44,328 nt of DNA from an uncultured bacterium (GCA_900548385.1 URKJ01000042.1:1-44328), one strand, 5' to 3'; counted from the first letter of the stretch, positions 16,807 to 25,520 are shown. Numbers and translations: made by a program. The notes: a model not told the origin generated them from the sequence alone.

Positions 16807-17274
16807 ATGTCTACTGATCCGGTCCTTCTCTCTCTCGGCGGAAACCTCGGCAATATACAGGAAACATTCCAATCCGCTGTCCGGAAATTGGAGCAGAACG
16901 GATTTCATGTACTGAAACGCTCTTCCCTGTTCCGCAGCAGCGCAATGGGATGCGAAGAAGGAGCACCCGATTTTCTGAATTGCTCCATACTCGGAATTTG
17001 GAACCGTTCGCCTTATGAATTGCTTGATCTGATTCACCGGATCGAAGTGGAAGCCGGACGTCCCGCCGATCATCCGCACTGGGTGTCGCGCCCGCTGGAT
17101 ATCGACATTATTCTCATGGGAGATACCATACTGAATACGGAAACTCTCACAGTCCCCCATCCCGAACTGAAAAACCGTGATTTTGTTCTGATTCCAAGTG
17201 CGGAAATCGCTCCTGATATGAAGATTCCCGGTGTTTTTATGTCGTTTTCCGAATTGCTCTTGAAAAACAGATAA
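16807..17274 (+). CDS. folK: 6-hydroxymethyl-7,8-dihydropterin pyrophosphokinase
   Basis: 155 residues, typical for the family. The enzyme transfers pyrophosphate from ATP to hydroxymethyl-dihydropterin in folate synthesis. The sequence shows SLGGNLG near the N-terminus, SRPLDIDIILMG near 99 with the catalytic and Mg-binding acidic residues, and VPHPELKNRDFVLIP, all signature blocks. No Shine-Dalgarno sequence is visible before the ATG at 16807. Sequence after the serA hairpin is AT-rich and could hold a promoter giving a very short leader. The beta-lactamase-like gene follows after 35 bases, so the two may be co-transcribed. Confidence 0.95.
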   Translation: MSTDPVLLSLGGNLGNIQETFQSAVRKLEQNGFHVLKRSSLFRSSAMGCEEGAPDFLNCSILGIWNRSPYELLDLIHRIEVEAGRPADHPHWVSRPLDIDIILMGDTILNTETLTVPHPELKNRDFVLIPSAEIAPDMKIPGVFMSFSELLLKNR

Positions 17275-17309
17275 ACATATTGTATTTTCTCCGGAAAAGG
17301 AGATTTTCC

Positions 17310-18353
17310 ATGAACGATTTACAAGACAGAGTACAAACGGTTCTTGATTCACTGGTCGAGCAGGGAACCGAATGCGGATATCAGGCGGCGCTTTATATTA
17401 ACGGAGAACTCGCCGTCAACGCATATTCCGGATGGACCGACTGGACGAAAACGAAAAAAGTCGATCAGAATACCGTTTTTCCGGTTTATTCGACCGGTAA
17501 GGCAATCGCTTCCACTGTAATTCACCGTCTGGTGGAAAAAGGCGTTCTCAGTTACGATATGTATGTCGGTGACGTCTGGCCGGAATACGCCTGCAACGGC
17601 AAGGAAAAAACCAGACTCTGGCACATGCTCGCCTACCGTATGGGAATGATGCAGGAACCGGAATTCCGCAATGCGGAAGAAAATGCCGATTGGCAGCTTA
17701 TGTGTTCCCGTCTTTCCAAAATGGCACCCGCATATCCGCCGGGAACCAGACAGCAGTATCACCCCCGCACCTACGGCTGGCTGATCGGAGAAGTAGCCTG
17801 CCGCGCAACCGGAAAAGATTTTGCAGCACTGTACCGGGAAGAAGTCGGATCCCCTGCGGGAATGGACCGGTTTTTTTATGGAATTCCGGAAAAGGAAGAA
17901 AACACCGCAACTCTTGTAAAAGCGCTGAACGGCGATTCTTACGGCGATTCGATTATTGACTACATGAACAATCCGGTCTACCGGCACTGCTGCAATCCTT
18001 CAACCTGTACAATGTCCAACGCTCTCTCCATAGCGAAACACTATGCCGCACTCGATACCTGCACGCTGCTGCGCAAAGAAACCATTGACAACGCAACGAT
18101 CCTGCGGCGGGCGGAAAACGATATGATTCCGATTGAAGTCGGACGCTGGGAGCTGTTCGGACTCGGCTATGTACTCTCCGGTCCGAAAAACGATCTGGGG
18201 CGCATTTTCGGGCATGGCGGAGTCGGGGGATCCGAGGGACTGCTCGACCGGAAAACGCATTATGCAGTCGGCTTTACCCGCAATCTTTTTGCAAATCCGA
18301 ACGGACTTGCGGAATTTTACAAAGCCATCGGATTCAAACACCGCGACTGGTGA
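17310..18353 (+). CDS. Class C beta-lactamase-fold serine hydrolase
   Basis: 347 residues without a signal peptide, so probably cytoplasmic. The catalytic SxxK is Ser61-Thr-Gly-Lys64 (YSTGK). A Tyr-led second motif is Y150-H-P, where YSN is usual, and the third motif is HGG in FGHGGVGG. This is the plan of EstB-like esterases and D-amino-acid peptidase relatives of class C beta-lactamases, which cleave small esters or peptides. The substrate is unknown, and resistance activity is not implied. The ATG follows AAGGAG at 17297-17302. The stop TGA abuts the stop of cdsA on the other strand with no base between. Confidence 0.85.
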   Translation: MNDLQDRVQTVLDSLVEQGTECGYQAALYINGELAVNAYSGWTDWTKTKKVDQNTVFPVYSTGKAIASTVIHRLVEKGVLSYDMYVGDVWPEYACNGKEKTRLWHMLAYRMGMMQEPEFRNAEENADWQLMCSRLSKMAPAYPPGTRQQYHPRTYGWLIGEVACRATGKDFAALYREEVGSPAGMDRFFYGIPEKEENTATLVKALNGDSYGDSIIDYMNNPVYRHCCNPSTCTMSNALSIAKHYAALDTCTLLRKETIDNATILRRAENDMIPIEVGRWELFGLGYVLSGPKNDLGRIFGHGGVGGSEGLLDRKTHYAVGFTRNLFANPNGLAEFYKAIGFKHRDW

Positions 18354-19202
18354 TCATTTTGCAAGAGCAAGATCCATCAGAAACAGCATGACCGCAAAAA
18401 CAGGCGTATTGAGAATCAGACTGTCCACAAGATCCATTACGCCGCCGATTCCGGGAATCAGTTTCCCGGAATCCTTGATCCCGCAAATCCGCTTCAAAGA
18501 GGATTCCGCAAGGTCGCCCGCCGATCCAAAGAAAAACAGCAGAACACCGGGAATCAGAGCAAAATAAAACGGATAAACATATCCGCTCGCCCAGGGAAAC
18601 ACCGCAAGCGCAAAACCGATACTGATCAGGAGACCGCCGATCAACCCTTCCCATGATTTTCCGGGACTGATGGAGGGAATCAGCTTGTGATTTCTCCCTT
18701 TCGTGATCTTATTGGACAGGGAACCTACCACATACGCCCCGATGTCGCCGATCTTGGTCCCGACAATCAGATAAAGAAACAGAAAACGCTCCTCATACAT
18801 TCCCGCCAGCATCAGAAACGGGATCACAAACAGAAAGAAAACCGCCGCCGAATTCATTATTTTTTTCAGAACGTCCAGCCGGTTTCCGGAGCAGAGCAGC
18901 TGAATCCACAGGCAGACACAGAAAAAGATTATAATTCCAACCACGAACAGAACCGTATAGACCGGATACACTTCTTTATAAAGCAATCCGAGCACGGGAA
19001 ACAGCACGGCAAGTCCCGTCCAAACGGGATAAGACGGCATTTCCTGTTTTTCAATCATTCTGCAGAACTCATAGACGGACCCCAGCACACCGGCAACCGT
19101 CAGAACGGTAAAACAGAGTTTCCCGCCGATTCCATCCCAGAAGATAGCCGCTGCAAACAATCCCAGCAAAACGATCGAACTGCACAATCTCTGCACAAAC
19201 AT
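18354..19202 (-). CDS. cdsA: Phosphatidate cytidylyltransferase
   Basis: 282 residues with about 8 membrane helices. It makes CDP-diacylglycerol from phosphatidate and CTP in the inner membrane. The C-terminal half carries the family block: SPGKSWEGLIGG near 170, GDLAESSLKRICGIKDSGKL and then PGIGGVMDLVDS. The usual signature is PGHGG..DR.D; here His is Ile and Arg is Leu, a variation to note but with the Lys/Asp core intact. It is the last gene of gmhA-uppS-cdsA, five bases after uppS. The uppS-cdsA order is classic. The gene is convergent with the hydrolase at 17310. Confidence 0.93.
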   Translation of the reverse strand: MFVQRLCSSIVLLGLFAAAIFWDGIGGKLCFTVLTVAGVLGSVYEFCRMIEKQEMPSYPVWTGLAVLFPVLGLLYKEVYPVYTVLFVVGIIIFFCVCLWIQLLCSGNRLDVLKKIMNSAAVFFLFVIPFLMLAGMYEERFLFLYLIVGTKIGDIGAYVVGSLSNKITKGRNHKLIPSISPGKSWEGLIGGLLISIGFALAVFPWASGYVYPFYFALIPGVLLFFFGSAGDLAESSLKRICGIKDSGKLIPGIGGVMDLVDSLILNTPVFAVMLFLMDLALAK

Positions 19203-19207
19203 AACCT

Positions 19208-19924
19208 TTATTTCCTTCCTCCGAACCGTCGGTCCCGTTTTGAATATGATTCTATTGCTTTCCGGAATTCCTCCCGGTCAAAATCCGGCCAATAGGTATC
19301 CGTTACATAAAATTCAGCATACGAAAGTTCCCAAAGCAGAAAGTTGCTGAGACGGAATTCGCCGCTTGTGCGGATCATCAGATCCGGATCCGGCACATCC
19401 GGCAGATACAAATATCTGGAAAACAGCTGTTCGTCAATTTTGACGGGATCAAGCCGTCCATGACGAACCTCTTCCGCGATCTTTTTTGCAGCATCTGCGA
19501 TCTCTGACCGGCCTCCGTAATTCAGCGCAAGAATCAGTGTATGTCCGGTAAGAGAAGCAGTTTCCGCCATTGCCCGCTTCAAATCATTTGCCGCACGTTC
19601 CGGCAATCCGTCAATTCTTCCCGTCACAAGCAGACGGACATTGTTCTGCTTCATTTCATCCAGATAACCGTCAATAAAACGGGACAGCAAATCCATCAGA
19701 GCGTCCACTTCTTCCCTGGAGCGCTTCCAGTTCTCCGTACTGAACGCATAGAGCGTCATATACTCCACCCCGAATTCACGCGCATAGCGGAGAACTTCCC
19801 GGACACGTTCCGCTCCGGCGATATGTCCTTCCACACGGGGCAGACCACGCTGTTTCGCCCACCGACCGTTACCGTCCATAATGACGGCAATATGACGGGG
19901 AACAGCCAATTTATCATTTTCCAT
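19208..19924 (-). CDS. uppS: Isoprenyl transferase (undecaprenyl diphosphate synthase)
   Basis: 238 residues. It condenses isopentenyl diphosphate with farnesyl diphosphate to the C55 lipid carrier for peptidoglycan and glycans. Motifs: HIAVIMDGNGRWAKQRG (catalytic Asp17), TLYAFSTENWKRS, LNYGGRSEI and DLMIRTSGEFRLSNFLLW, all conserved. I chose the ATG at 19924, which has GAGGA upstream and gives the normal N-terminus; an ATG at 19957 is in frame but adds unrelated residues. The start overlaps the gmhA 3' end by 11 bases. It feeds the same envelope pathway as cdsA downstream. Confidence 0.97.
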   Translation of the reverse strand: MENDKLAVPRHIAVIMDGNGRWAKQRGLPRVEGHIAGAERVREVLRYAREFGVEYMTLYAFSTENWKRSREEVDALMDLLSRFIDGYLDEMKQNNVRLLVTGRIDGLPERAANDLKRAMAETASLTGHTLILALNYGGRSEIADAAKKIAEEVRHGRLDPVKIDEQLFSRYLYLPDVPDPDLMIRTSGEFRLSNFLLWELSYAEFYVTDTYWPDFDREEFRKAIESYSKRDRRFGGRK

Positions 19925-20570
19925 AAAAATATTCCTCAAGCATAATGCAGACCGCATGATAAACAGGAAGATGCAGCTCCTGAATCCGGTATGTTTCCGA
20001 CTCCGGAACGGCGATCACGCAATCGGCATACCGTTCGCACTTTCCGTGACGGTTACCGGTGAACAGAATCCGCCGGATGCCGAGACCGCCCGCCACTTTG
20101 AAGACGTTTTGAATATTTTCCGCATTGCCGGAGGTGCTCAAACCGATCACAACATCCTGTTTCCGTCCCATTACAAACAACTGCTGGGCACAGCACATCA
20201 GCGGATCGACGTCGTTGGCATACGCGGAAGAAAGCGCAGGATGAGCGGAAAGCAGCATTGCCCGCATTCCCATCTGAAGCTTTGCGCACAATCCGGAAGC
20301 GTCCTCCCCCAGTTTTTCCGTCATCCGGGCGGCAATCTCCGCAGGAACTGTCCGTTTTGACAGAAAGCCTTTGGAAAGTTCTCCTATAATATGATCAGCA
20401 TCCGCATGGCTCCCGCCGTTTCCACAGACAAATACCGTCCCTCCCTGCCCGATGGAATCCCGGAGAATCTGATATGCTTCCGTAATTTCTTCTGCACAGG
20501 AAGCAAGCCCCGGGTAACGGTTCAGCAGCGTTTCCATGACCGGATCGGCAACGGAGTCCTTTTTCATCAT
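19914..20570 (-). CDS. gmhA: SIS-domain phosphoheptose isomerase
   Basis: 218 residues. The SIS fold shows FVCGNGGSHADADHIIGELS and LSTSGNAENI. The His and Glu of HIIGEL and the Gln and His of IQELHLPVYH match the zinc ligands of GmhA, which converts sedoheptulose 7-phosphate into heptose 7-phosphate for LPS core. DiaA, a DnaA-binding relative, shares the fold; the kept metal ligands favour GmhA. A second ATG three bases on (20567) is equally possible; AGGA lies upstream. It heads the operon with uppS and cdsA. The position next to a candidate origin makes the DiaA alternative worth testing. Confidence 0.85.
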   Translation of the reverse strand: MMKKDSVADPVMETLLNRYPGLASCAEEITEAYQILRDSIGQGGTVFVCGNGGSHADADHIIGELSKGFLSKRTVPAEIAARMTEKLGEDASGLCAKLQMGMRAMLLSAHPALSSAYANDVDPLMCCAQQLFVMGRKQDVVIGLSTSGNAENIQNVFKVAGGLGIRRILFTGNRHGKCERYADCVIAVPESETYRIQELHLPVYHAVCIMLEEYFYGK

Positions 20571-20610
20571 TTCAATTCCTTTATTCCAGTTCTTTTACTT
20601 GATATCCGCA

Positions 20611-20640
20611 ATAATAAATCATATATTATGGAAAAGTCAA
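20611..20640 (-). promoter_or_regulatory. Putative sigma-70 promoter of gmhA-uppS-cdsA
   Basis: On the minus strand TTGACT (20635-20640), an 18-base spacer and TATTAT (20611-20616) lie about 40 bases before the gmhA start. Both boxes differ from consensus by one base. Confidence 0.6.
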
Positions 20641-20703
20641 GAAAAAAACAAGGTTTTTCGGAAGACTACCGGAACCACAGGAAAAAACAGTGCGTAAACA
20701 ACT

Positions 20704-20763
20704 TGTTCATAACCTGTGCAAAAAGTGTCGAGAAAAGATGAATAACTTTGCCGCTGTGGATAA
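20704..20763 (-). promoter_or_regulatory. Cluster of three DnaA-box-like sites
   Basis: TGTGGATAA at 20755-20763 is the exact complement of TTATCCACA. TGTTCATAA at 20704-20712 and TGTGCAAAA at 20715-20723 each differ by one base from the consensus TGTGNATAA. All three point the same way. Confidence 0.6.
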
Positions 20764-20909
20764 CTAACAGATTTCCAACAAAACAAGAACAACCTTTTAA
20801 CATAAGGAAATAGGAGAAATTTGAGTTCAGATAAAAGAGTTGTCAACATATAAACAGCGTATATTAATAAGAATAAATCTATCAAATGAAAATAAGATAT
20901 ATTTCGTTC

Positions 20910-20918
20910 TGTGCATAA
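20910..20918 (-). promoter_or_regulatory. DnaA box
   Basis: TGTGCATAA is the exact complement of TTATGCACA, a consensus DnaA box (TTATNCACA), in the same orientation as the upstream cluster and about 130 bases before dnaN. Confidence 0.6.
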
Positions 20919-20960
20919 ATCCGGAAAATTAAAAAAGTACGGAAAAAACAGAATTTCTGT

Positions 20961-20989
20961 TTGATATTTGCCCGATTATGGAGTAGAAT
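20961..20989 (+). promoter_or_regulatory. Putative sigma-70 promoter of dnaN
   Basis: TTGATA (20961-20966), a 17-base spacer and TAGAAT (20984-20989) lie about 50 bases before the dnaN start. Each box differs by one base from consensus. Confidence 0.65.
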
Positions 20990-21039
20990 ATATGGATGAG
21001 AATTTTGTTTTATAAAAAACGGGAAAGAAAGGTACGATC

Positions 21040-22140
21040 ATGAAAATCAGTGTCAAGAAAGATGCGCTCCTGAAAGCTCTGCAAAAGATCTGCAATATTA
21101 TCGGGACCAGAACAACATTGCCGGTTCTTGCAAACGTTTTGATCGAAACGAATGAAGACGGTAAACTTACTTTTACGACAACCGATCTGGAACTTCGCAT
21201 TTCCACCCGTATTGAGGCGGAAGTTACGGAACCGGGAACCACCACGATTCCGGCGAAACGGTTCCTCGGACTTGTTGCCAAGTTCAAGGGGGATACGGTT
21301 GTTATTGAAACCAATGAAAACCATCATTCCAAGATCACCTGCGGAACCGCTGAATTTATGCTCCTGGGACTTGATCCGAAAGATTTTCCCGCTCCGATTG
21401 AATTTGAACCGCAGCGTAAACTGAAACTCAAACAGGCGGATTTCTCACGGATTATCGACCGTATTTCCTATGCCGCCAGTTTTGACGATGCCAGAAAGTT
21501 CCTGCACGGTATTCTGCTGTCTGTTAAAGAAGGCAATCTGACGGCTGTTGCAACTGACGGAAAGCGTCTTGCGCTTGTGGAAAAACTTCTTGAAGAAGCT
21601 CCGGAAGGTTCCGACGGCGATATCATCATCACGATCAAAGCCGCCACCGAAGCGAAACGCGCGATGGAAAAAGAGGGCGATATTCTTATTGAAATCGGCA
21701 ACAATCAGGTGATTTTCCGCATTGGTGACACCGTGATCACATCGAAGCTGATCGAAGGTGCATACCCGCAGTACCGTCAGGTGATCCCGACTGCGTTTTC
21801 CAAACAGGTCGAACTTCCCTGCCGCGCGTTCGTGGATGCATTGGAAATCGTCAGTATTCCGCTGTTTGATTCCTCTGCGTATGTCAAACTGACGTTCGGC
21901 GGCAATCAGCTGAAATTTGAAGCAAACAGCATCAACATCGGTGAAGGACATGAAACGATGCCGGTGGAATATGCGTTTGACGAAGTTTCCGTTTCTTTCA
22001 ATCCGCAGTTCCTGGCGGATCCGTTCAAGCGTCTGGACGTTGAAACGGTGTCTCTGAAAATGAATGATGCGACCAGCCCGATCGCCATCAAGAGCAATGA
22101 CGGCTTCCTGTACGTCATCATGCCGATGCGTAAAAACTGA
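21040..22140 (+). CDS. dnaN: DNA polymerase III beta subunit (sliding clamp)
   Basis: 366 residues, normal for the family. The three clamp domains are visible: the N-terminal MKISVKKDALLKALQ start, the RTTLPVLANVLIE block near 27, a middle domain with FLHGILLSVKEGNLTAVATDGKRLA, and a C-terminal domain ending in FLYVIMPMRKN, the typical clamp C-terminus. The homodimer encircles DNA and tethers polymerase. ATG 21040 follows AAAGG. It has its own promoter next to the DnaA boxes, and a strong terminator hairpin separates it from recF. Confidence 0.97.
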   Translation: MKISVKKDALLKALQKICNIIGTRTTLPVLANVLIETNEDGKLTFTTTDLELRISTRIEAEVTEPGTTTIPAKRFLGLVAKFKGDTVVIETNENHHSKITCGTAEFMLLGLDPKDFPAPIEFEPQRKLKLKQADFSRIIDRISYAASFDDARKFLHGILLSVKEGNLTAVATDGKRLALVEKLLEEAPEGSDGDIIITIKAATEAKRAMEKEGDILIEIGNNQVIFRIGDTVITSKLIEGAYPQYRQVIPTAFSKQVELPCRAFVDALEIVSIPLFDSSAYVKLTFGGNQLKFEANSINIGEGHETMPVEYAFDEVSVSFNPQFLADPFKRLDVETVSLKMNDATSPIAIKSNDGFLYVIMPMRKN

Positions 22141-22154
22141 TTCGTTTAATATTT

Positions 22155-22193
22155 GGGAATATGAAAAGTTCATATTCCCTGTTTTCTTTTTTC
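22155..22193 (+). terminator. Terminator hairpin between dnaN and recF
   Basis: An 11-base perfect stem GGGAATATGAA/TTCATATTCCC (22155-22165 and 22169-22179) with a three-base loop is followed by TGTTTTCTTTTTTC. It begins 14 bases after the dnaN stop and ends just before the recF ribosome site, so recF is expressed by read-through or by an unseen promoter. Confidence 0.85.
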
Positions 22194-22206
22194 AGGGGAA
22201 AGACGG

Positions 22207-23265
22207 ATGCTGAAATCGCTCTTTCTGAAAAATTTCCGTAATTTTGAAGTTGCGGAATTTGATCTCGATGCTCCGTCCACTGTGTTTCTCGGTTCCAACG
22301 GGAAGGGAAAGACTTCATTGTTGGAATCCATTTATTTTATTTCCACGTTACGCTCGTTCCGTACATCCAGAAGCCGTGAATTGCGCAGAATCGGAACGAA
22401 AGGATTTGAAATCCGGTTGACAGTGAGTCGGAAAGAACGTTGGAATTGCGAACTCAAAGTGGAAGATTTTACAGAGCGGCGTCTGTTTCTCGACAATGTT
22501 CCCGTACGCCGTGCAAGCGAATTTGCCGATTCATTTCAATGCGTTGCGTTTCTTCCGGATGATCCGGTGATTCTGACCGGTTCTCCTGTGTTCCGCCGCC
22601 GGTTTGCGGATATGTTTATCTGTATGATGGAACGTTCGTATTTTTCGGCGCTGCAAAGGTATGCAACGGCGTTGAAGAGCCGGAATTATCTGTTGAAGAG
22701 CCGGAAAGCGGACCGGATCATGCTGAGCACATACGCGGCGGTTCTGGCGGAAACCGGATCGTTTATTGTGCGGGAACGTCTGGAATTTCTGAAACTGCTG
22801 GAAGAGAAAGTGCGGCATGTACTTTCGGTGATCCGGCCTGAACTTCAGGATTTCGCGATCGTATCCCGTCATTCGCCGGATACCGTTTCCGCGGATACGT
22901 TTCTGGATAAACTGGAGCGGACTGTGGATAAGGATATGGAACGCTATATGACGCTGACCGGTCCGCATATGGATGATTTTGATATTCTCTGTTCCGGAAA
23001 GCTGCTCCGCTATTTCGGTTCCCGCGGACAGTGCCGGATGGTCTCTCTTGCTTTGAAACTGGCGGAACTTGAGCTGGTTTCTGAAATGGAAGACAATGTC
23101 GTAGTGCTGGTGGATGACGCTGTTGCTGATTTGGATCAGAAAGCCAGAGAGTCGTTTTTCAGCAGATTGAAAACAGCCGGGCAGGTTTTTTATGCGTTTA
23201 CGGAACTGCCGGAAGACGATTGGTTTTCCGGTGTCAGACAAATAATTCTCGGAGGTGTGTCATGA
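22207..23265 (+). CDS. recF: DNA replication and repair protein RecF
   Basis: 352 residues. An SMC-like ATPase that helps load RecA at gaps with RecO and RecR. Walker A is GSNGKGKTS at about 30-38, the ABC signature is YFGSRGQCRMVSLALKLAEL, and Walker B is VVVLVDDAVADLD near 298-310. ATG 22207 follows AGGGGAAAG. The stop overlaps the next start by four bases (ATGA), which couples it to an unusual lipoprotein gene. G and T at third positions are more common here than in serA to the left, in line with a strand bias change near 20.7 kb. Confidence 0.96.
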   Translation: MLKSLFLKNFRNFEVAEFDLDAPSTVFLGSNGKGKTSLLESIYFISTLRSFRTSRSRELRRIGTKGFEIRLTVSRKERWNCELKVEDFTERRLFLDNVPVRRASEFADSFQCVAFLPDDPVILTGSPVFRRRFADMFICMMERSYFSALQRYATALKSRNYLLKSRKADRIMLSTYAAVLAETGSFIVRERLEFLKLLEEKVRHVLSVIRPELQDFAIVSRHSPDTVSADTFLDKLERTVDKDMERYMTLTGPHMDDFDILCSGKLLRYFGSRGQCRMVSLALKLAELELVSEMEDNVVVLVDDAVADLDQKARESFFSRLKTAGQVFYAFTELPEDDWFSGVRQIILGGVS

Positions 23266-25466
23266 GCAGAATGATCTTATCCGTCATTGCCGGACTTTTA
23301 TCCGTCATTTTACTTGCTTCCTGTGCATCCAGCAAACGGATGGCACGAATGTCCGGTGGAATGTTTGGGGATAGCTTTCTTCCGGAATATGAGTATATTG
23401 ACGGGAGTCGTCAAACACTTCCGTCAAAAATGATTGAACGTAAAAAATATGAAATGACGGCTGGAATTGACGATTCTATCATCAATATCTGGCCTTTCTT
23501 TTATCGTAATCGCAACTATTTTTCATTTGTCTGGCCGCTGATTGATTATGACCGGTTCGGCTTTGCAGTGCGTCCGTTTTTCAATAAAGAAGGAAATGAG
23601 TATTCCGTTTTGTTTCCGCTTTCCGGGTGGAATTCCGCCCGGAAAAATGGTTGGATTCTGAATTTCTACTGGTCTGAAGAAGGATTGGGTTCCATTCCGT
23701 TATTCTATATTCCCTGGAACAGTTCCGAACGCTTTTTCTATATTCTTCTTCTTTGGCAGAATAAGGGAAATTATGGATTTTTTCCATTAGTCTGGGGGAA
23801 GAACGGTGAAGATGGATATTTTAATCTTGTTCCCGTGTTGTTTCATAACCGGGAAAGAAGTATGGTTCCGCTTTTGTTTTATTACAGTGCGGCGTTTCGG
23901 CAATTTCTGCTGTATTATCATCATAAAGACGGCGATTACGGGTTTTTTCCGCTGTTTCATCGTTCCAGAAATCTGATAAATTTTATTTTTCCGGTTTATT
24001 GGAATAATCACCATATCTTCGGAACAATTCTCCCGTATACATATTTTAATTCAAAGTCCGATGACTGGATTATTGCGCCGTTTTGGAAACTGAAAGACAG
24101 TTTTGGAATGTTTCCCGTCTTTTTTCAAAAATCCGACGGAACGGACGGAATGTTTTTTCCGCTGTATTATTACGATTCCAAACTTGTTCTTACCCTGCTT
24201 GGCGGATGGGGAAAAAAAGAGGATGGCTCCAGTTTTATGACGGTCCTCGGTCCGCTTTATATTCAGAATAAAGGGAATTTTGGGAGTAACAGAACATATT
24301 TTTATACGGGGTGCGGAGATTTTGCGGAATGGCTGGTCCGGAAATCACATACATTCCGGATGTATGGATTGTTCGGTTATTCCAACTTCGGAGTTGGGTT
24401 GAGATTTCAGGATAACCATGTCCGGGATCTTTATACTTCTTTGAATACCGTTAATGAAAAAACGGAAATATTTCAGAATCAAAATACACTTGACCGACAG
24501 CTGAAAAAAGTAAAACAGAGAAATCCACGGCTTTCCTGTTTGCCGGATTCCGTTCCGCAGGACAGGGAAAAACGGGCGGAAATTATTCGGAAGCTGGAAG
24601 AAGAAGCGGAAGAAATCGAATTGAAAAAATATGGTGTATTTCCATTATTCCAGTTGGAGCAGAATCGACCGGTAAAATCGGCTGGAAAAGAATTTTTTTC
24701 GTTCGATCTCGGTCCGTTCGGAATATTGAATCGTTATTTTTGCAATAACAATCTGTTCCGTTTCAGTGTTCTGGGTCCATTCGGTTACAGTTATGAAAAA
24801 GGAAAAAACCGGAAGAAATGGAGATCATTGCTGTTGTTCAGTTTGGAAAAAAGCGAATCGGAGAATTCATTCTGGTCGCCGCTTTTTTCTTTTTCGGAGG
24901 AGTGGAGAAAGACGGACAAATGGAGAGAGCGTCAACTCTTCGGCAAATATAAAAACTGGGAGAGTGAAACGATCCGTTCTTTTCTTGGCGGATTACTTTA
25001 CTGGGAGAGAAAACGGTTTTATCCCTCTTTCCGCGATTATTCCGTCACCAGAGAGTATTTGAACCGTCCCGTCCGTTTTTCCAATCCGCTGATTGGTCTG
25101 TATGATACGGTTCAGAACGAAGACAGCAGGATCAACAAGGATAAAATTACATTCGATGAACAGCTGAAGCGGATAGTCTTTTTATTGTTTGAATACGACC
25201 GTCAATCGTCTTTGAAAGAGGACTGGCATCTCGCATGGCTCCTTGCGCGCGGAAGCCGGGACGGTGACAGGAGCCAGCTCCGTATTCTGGAATGGATTTA
25301 TCGCAGCAATAAAGAAGGTGACCGGGAAAATACGCTGATCTTTCCGTTTATTTCCATTCAAAAGGAAAATAAACGGGAATCCTGTTCGTTTCTGTGGCGT
25401 CTGTTCCGGCTGGAATACCGGAATGGCAAATTGACGGGCGGGAATCTTTTCTTCATTCCGTTCTGA
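23262..25466 (+). CDS. Lipoprotein with aromatic FPL-type repeats
   Basis: 734 residues. A lipoprotein signal peptide ends in LLASC with Cys21 as the lipidated residue. From about 75 to 310 the protein is a run of short segments of about 20-25 residues built on Phe/Tyr/Trp-rich strands with a central Pro: IWPFFYRNRNYFSFVWPL, YGFFPLVWGKNGEDGYF, YGFFPLFHRSRN, GMFPVFFQK and GMFFPLYYYDSK. A similar strand (YGVFPLFQL) recurs near 457 after a charged helix (about 430-455). This suggests a repetitive beta-sheet structure anchored in the outer membrane or periplasm. I know no function. It starts within the recF stop (ATGA overlap) after GGAGG, so the two are co-translated. The final part (about 625-700) is more helical and charged. 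Confidence 0.75.
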   Translation: MSRMILSVIAGLLSVILLASCASSKRMARMSGGMFGDSFLPEYEYIDGSRQTLPSKMIERKKYEMTAGIDDSIINIWPFFYRNRNYFSFVWPLIDYDRFGFAVRPFFNKEGNEYSVLFPLSGWNSARKNGWILNFYWSEEGLGSIPLFYIPWNSSERFFYILLLWQNKGNYGFFPLVWGKNGEDGYFNLVPVLFHNRERSMVPLLFYYSAAFRQFLLYYHHKDGDYGFFPLFHRSRNLINFIFPVYWNNHHIFGTILPYTYFNSKSDDWIIAPFWKLKDSFGMFPVFFQKSDGTDGMFFPLYYYDSKLVLTLLGGWGKKEDGSSFMTVLGPLYIQNKGNFGSNRTYFYTGCGDFAEWLVRKSHTFRMYGLFGYSNFGVGLRFQDNHVRDLYTSLNTVNEKTEIFQNQNTLDRQLKKVKQRNPRLSCLPDSVPQDREKRAEIIRKLEEEAEEIELKKYGVFPLFQLEQNRPVKSAGKEFFSFDLGPFGILNRYFCNNNLFRFSVLGPFGYSYEKGKNRKKWRSLLLFSLEKSESENSFWSPLFSFSEEWRKTDKWRERQLFGKYKNWESETIRSFLGGLLYWERKRFYPSFRDYSVTREYLNRPVRFSNPLIGLYDTVQNEDSRINKDKITFDEQLKRIVFLLFEYDRQSSLKEDWHLAWLLARGSRDGDRSQLRILEWIYRSNKEGDRENTLIFPFISIQKENKRESCSFLWRLFRLEYRNGKLTGGNLFFIPF

Positions 25467-25492
25467 TCTCTGCTGATTCTTGTTTCGGAAGA

Positions 25493-25520
25493 TTGAAAAA
25501 ACGGGAAAAAGTGCTATTTT
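25493..25520 (+). promoter_or_regulatory. Putative sigma-70 promoter of the phosphohexomutase gene
   Basis: TTGAAA (25493-25498), a 16-base spacer and TATTTT (25515-25520) lie about 35 bases before the start at 25556. The match is moderate. Confidence 0.4.

Larger units (their letters stand above)
20571..21039. other. Candidate chromosomal replication origin region (oriC)
   Basis: A 469-base AT-rich stretch without a credible gene lies between divergent gmhA and dnaN-recF. It holds four DnaA-box-like sites in the same orientation, two of them exact, and AT-rich runs at about 20800-20960 that could unwind. Promoters for both flanking operons lie at its edges. dnaA itself is not in the window. 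Origin function is inference; the dnaN-recF neighbourhood is a common origin setting. Confidence 0.6.

Noticed and set aside
15178..17352. A 724-codon open frame on the minus strand across serA and folK
   Set aside because: It is antisense to two well-supported genes, its start lies in another gene and its product has no recognisable motif; it results from codon bias.
20637..20885. An 82-codon minus-strand frame in the dnaN upstream region
   Set aside because: Hydrophobic because of AT-rich sequence, lacks a ribosome site and overlaps the DnaA boxes.
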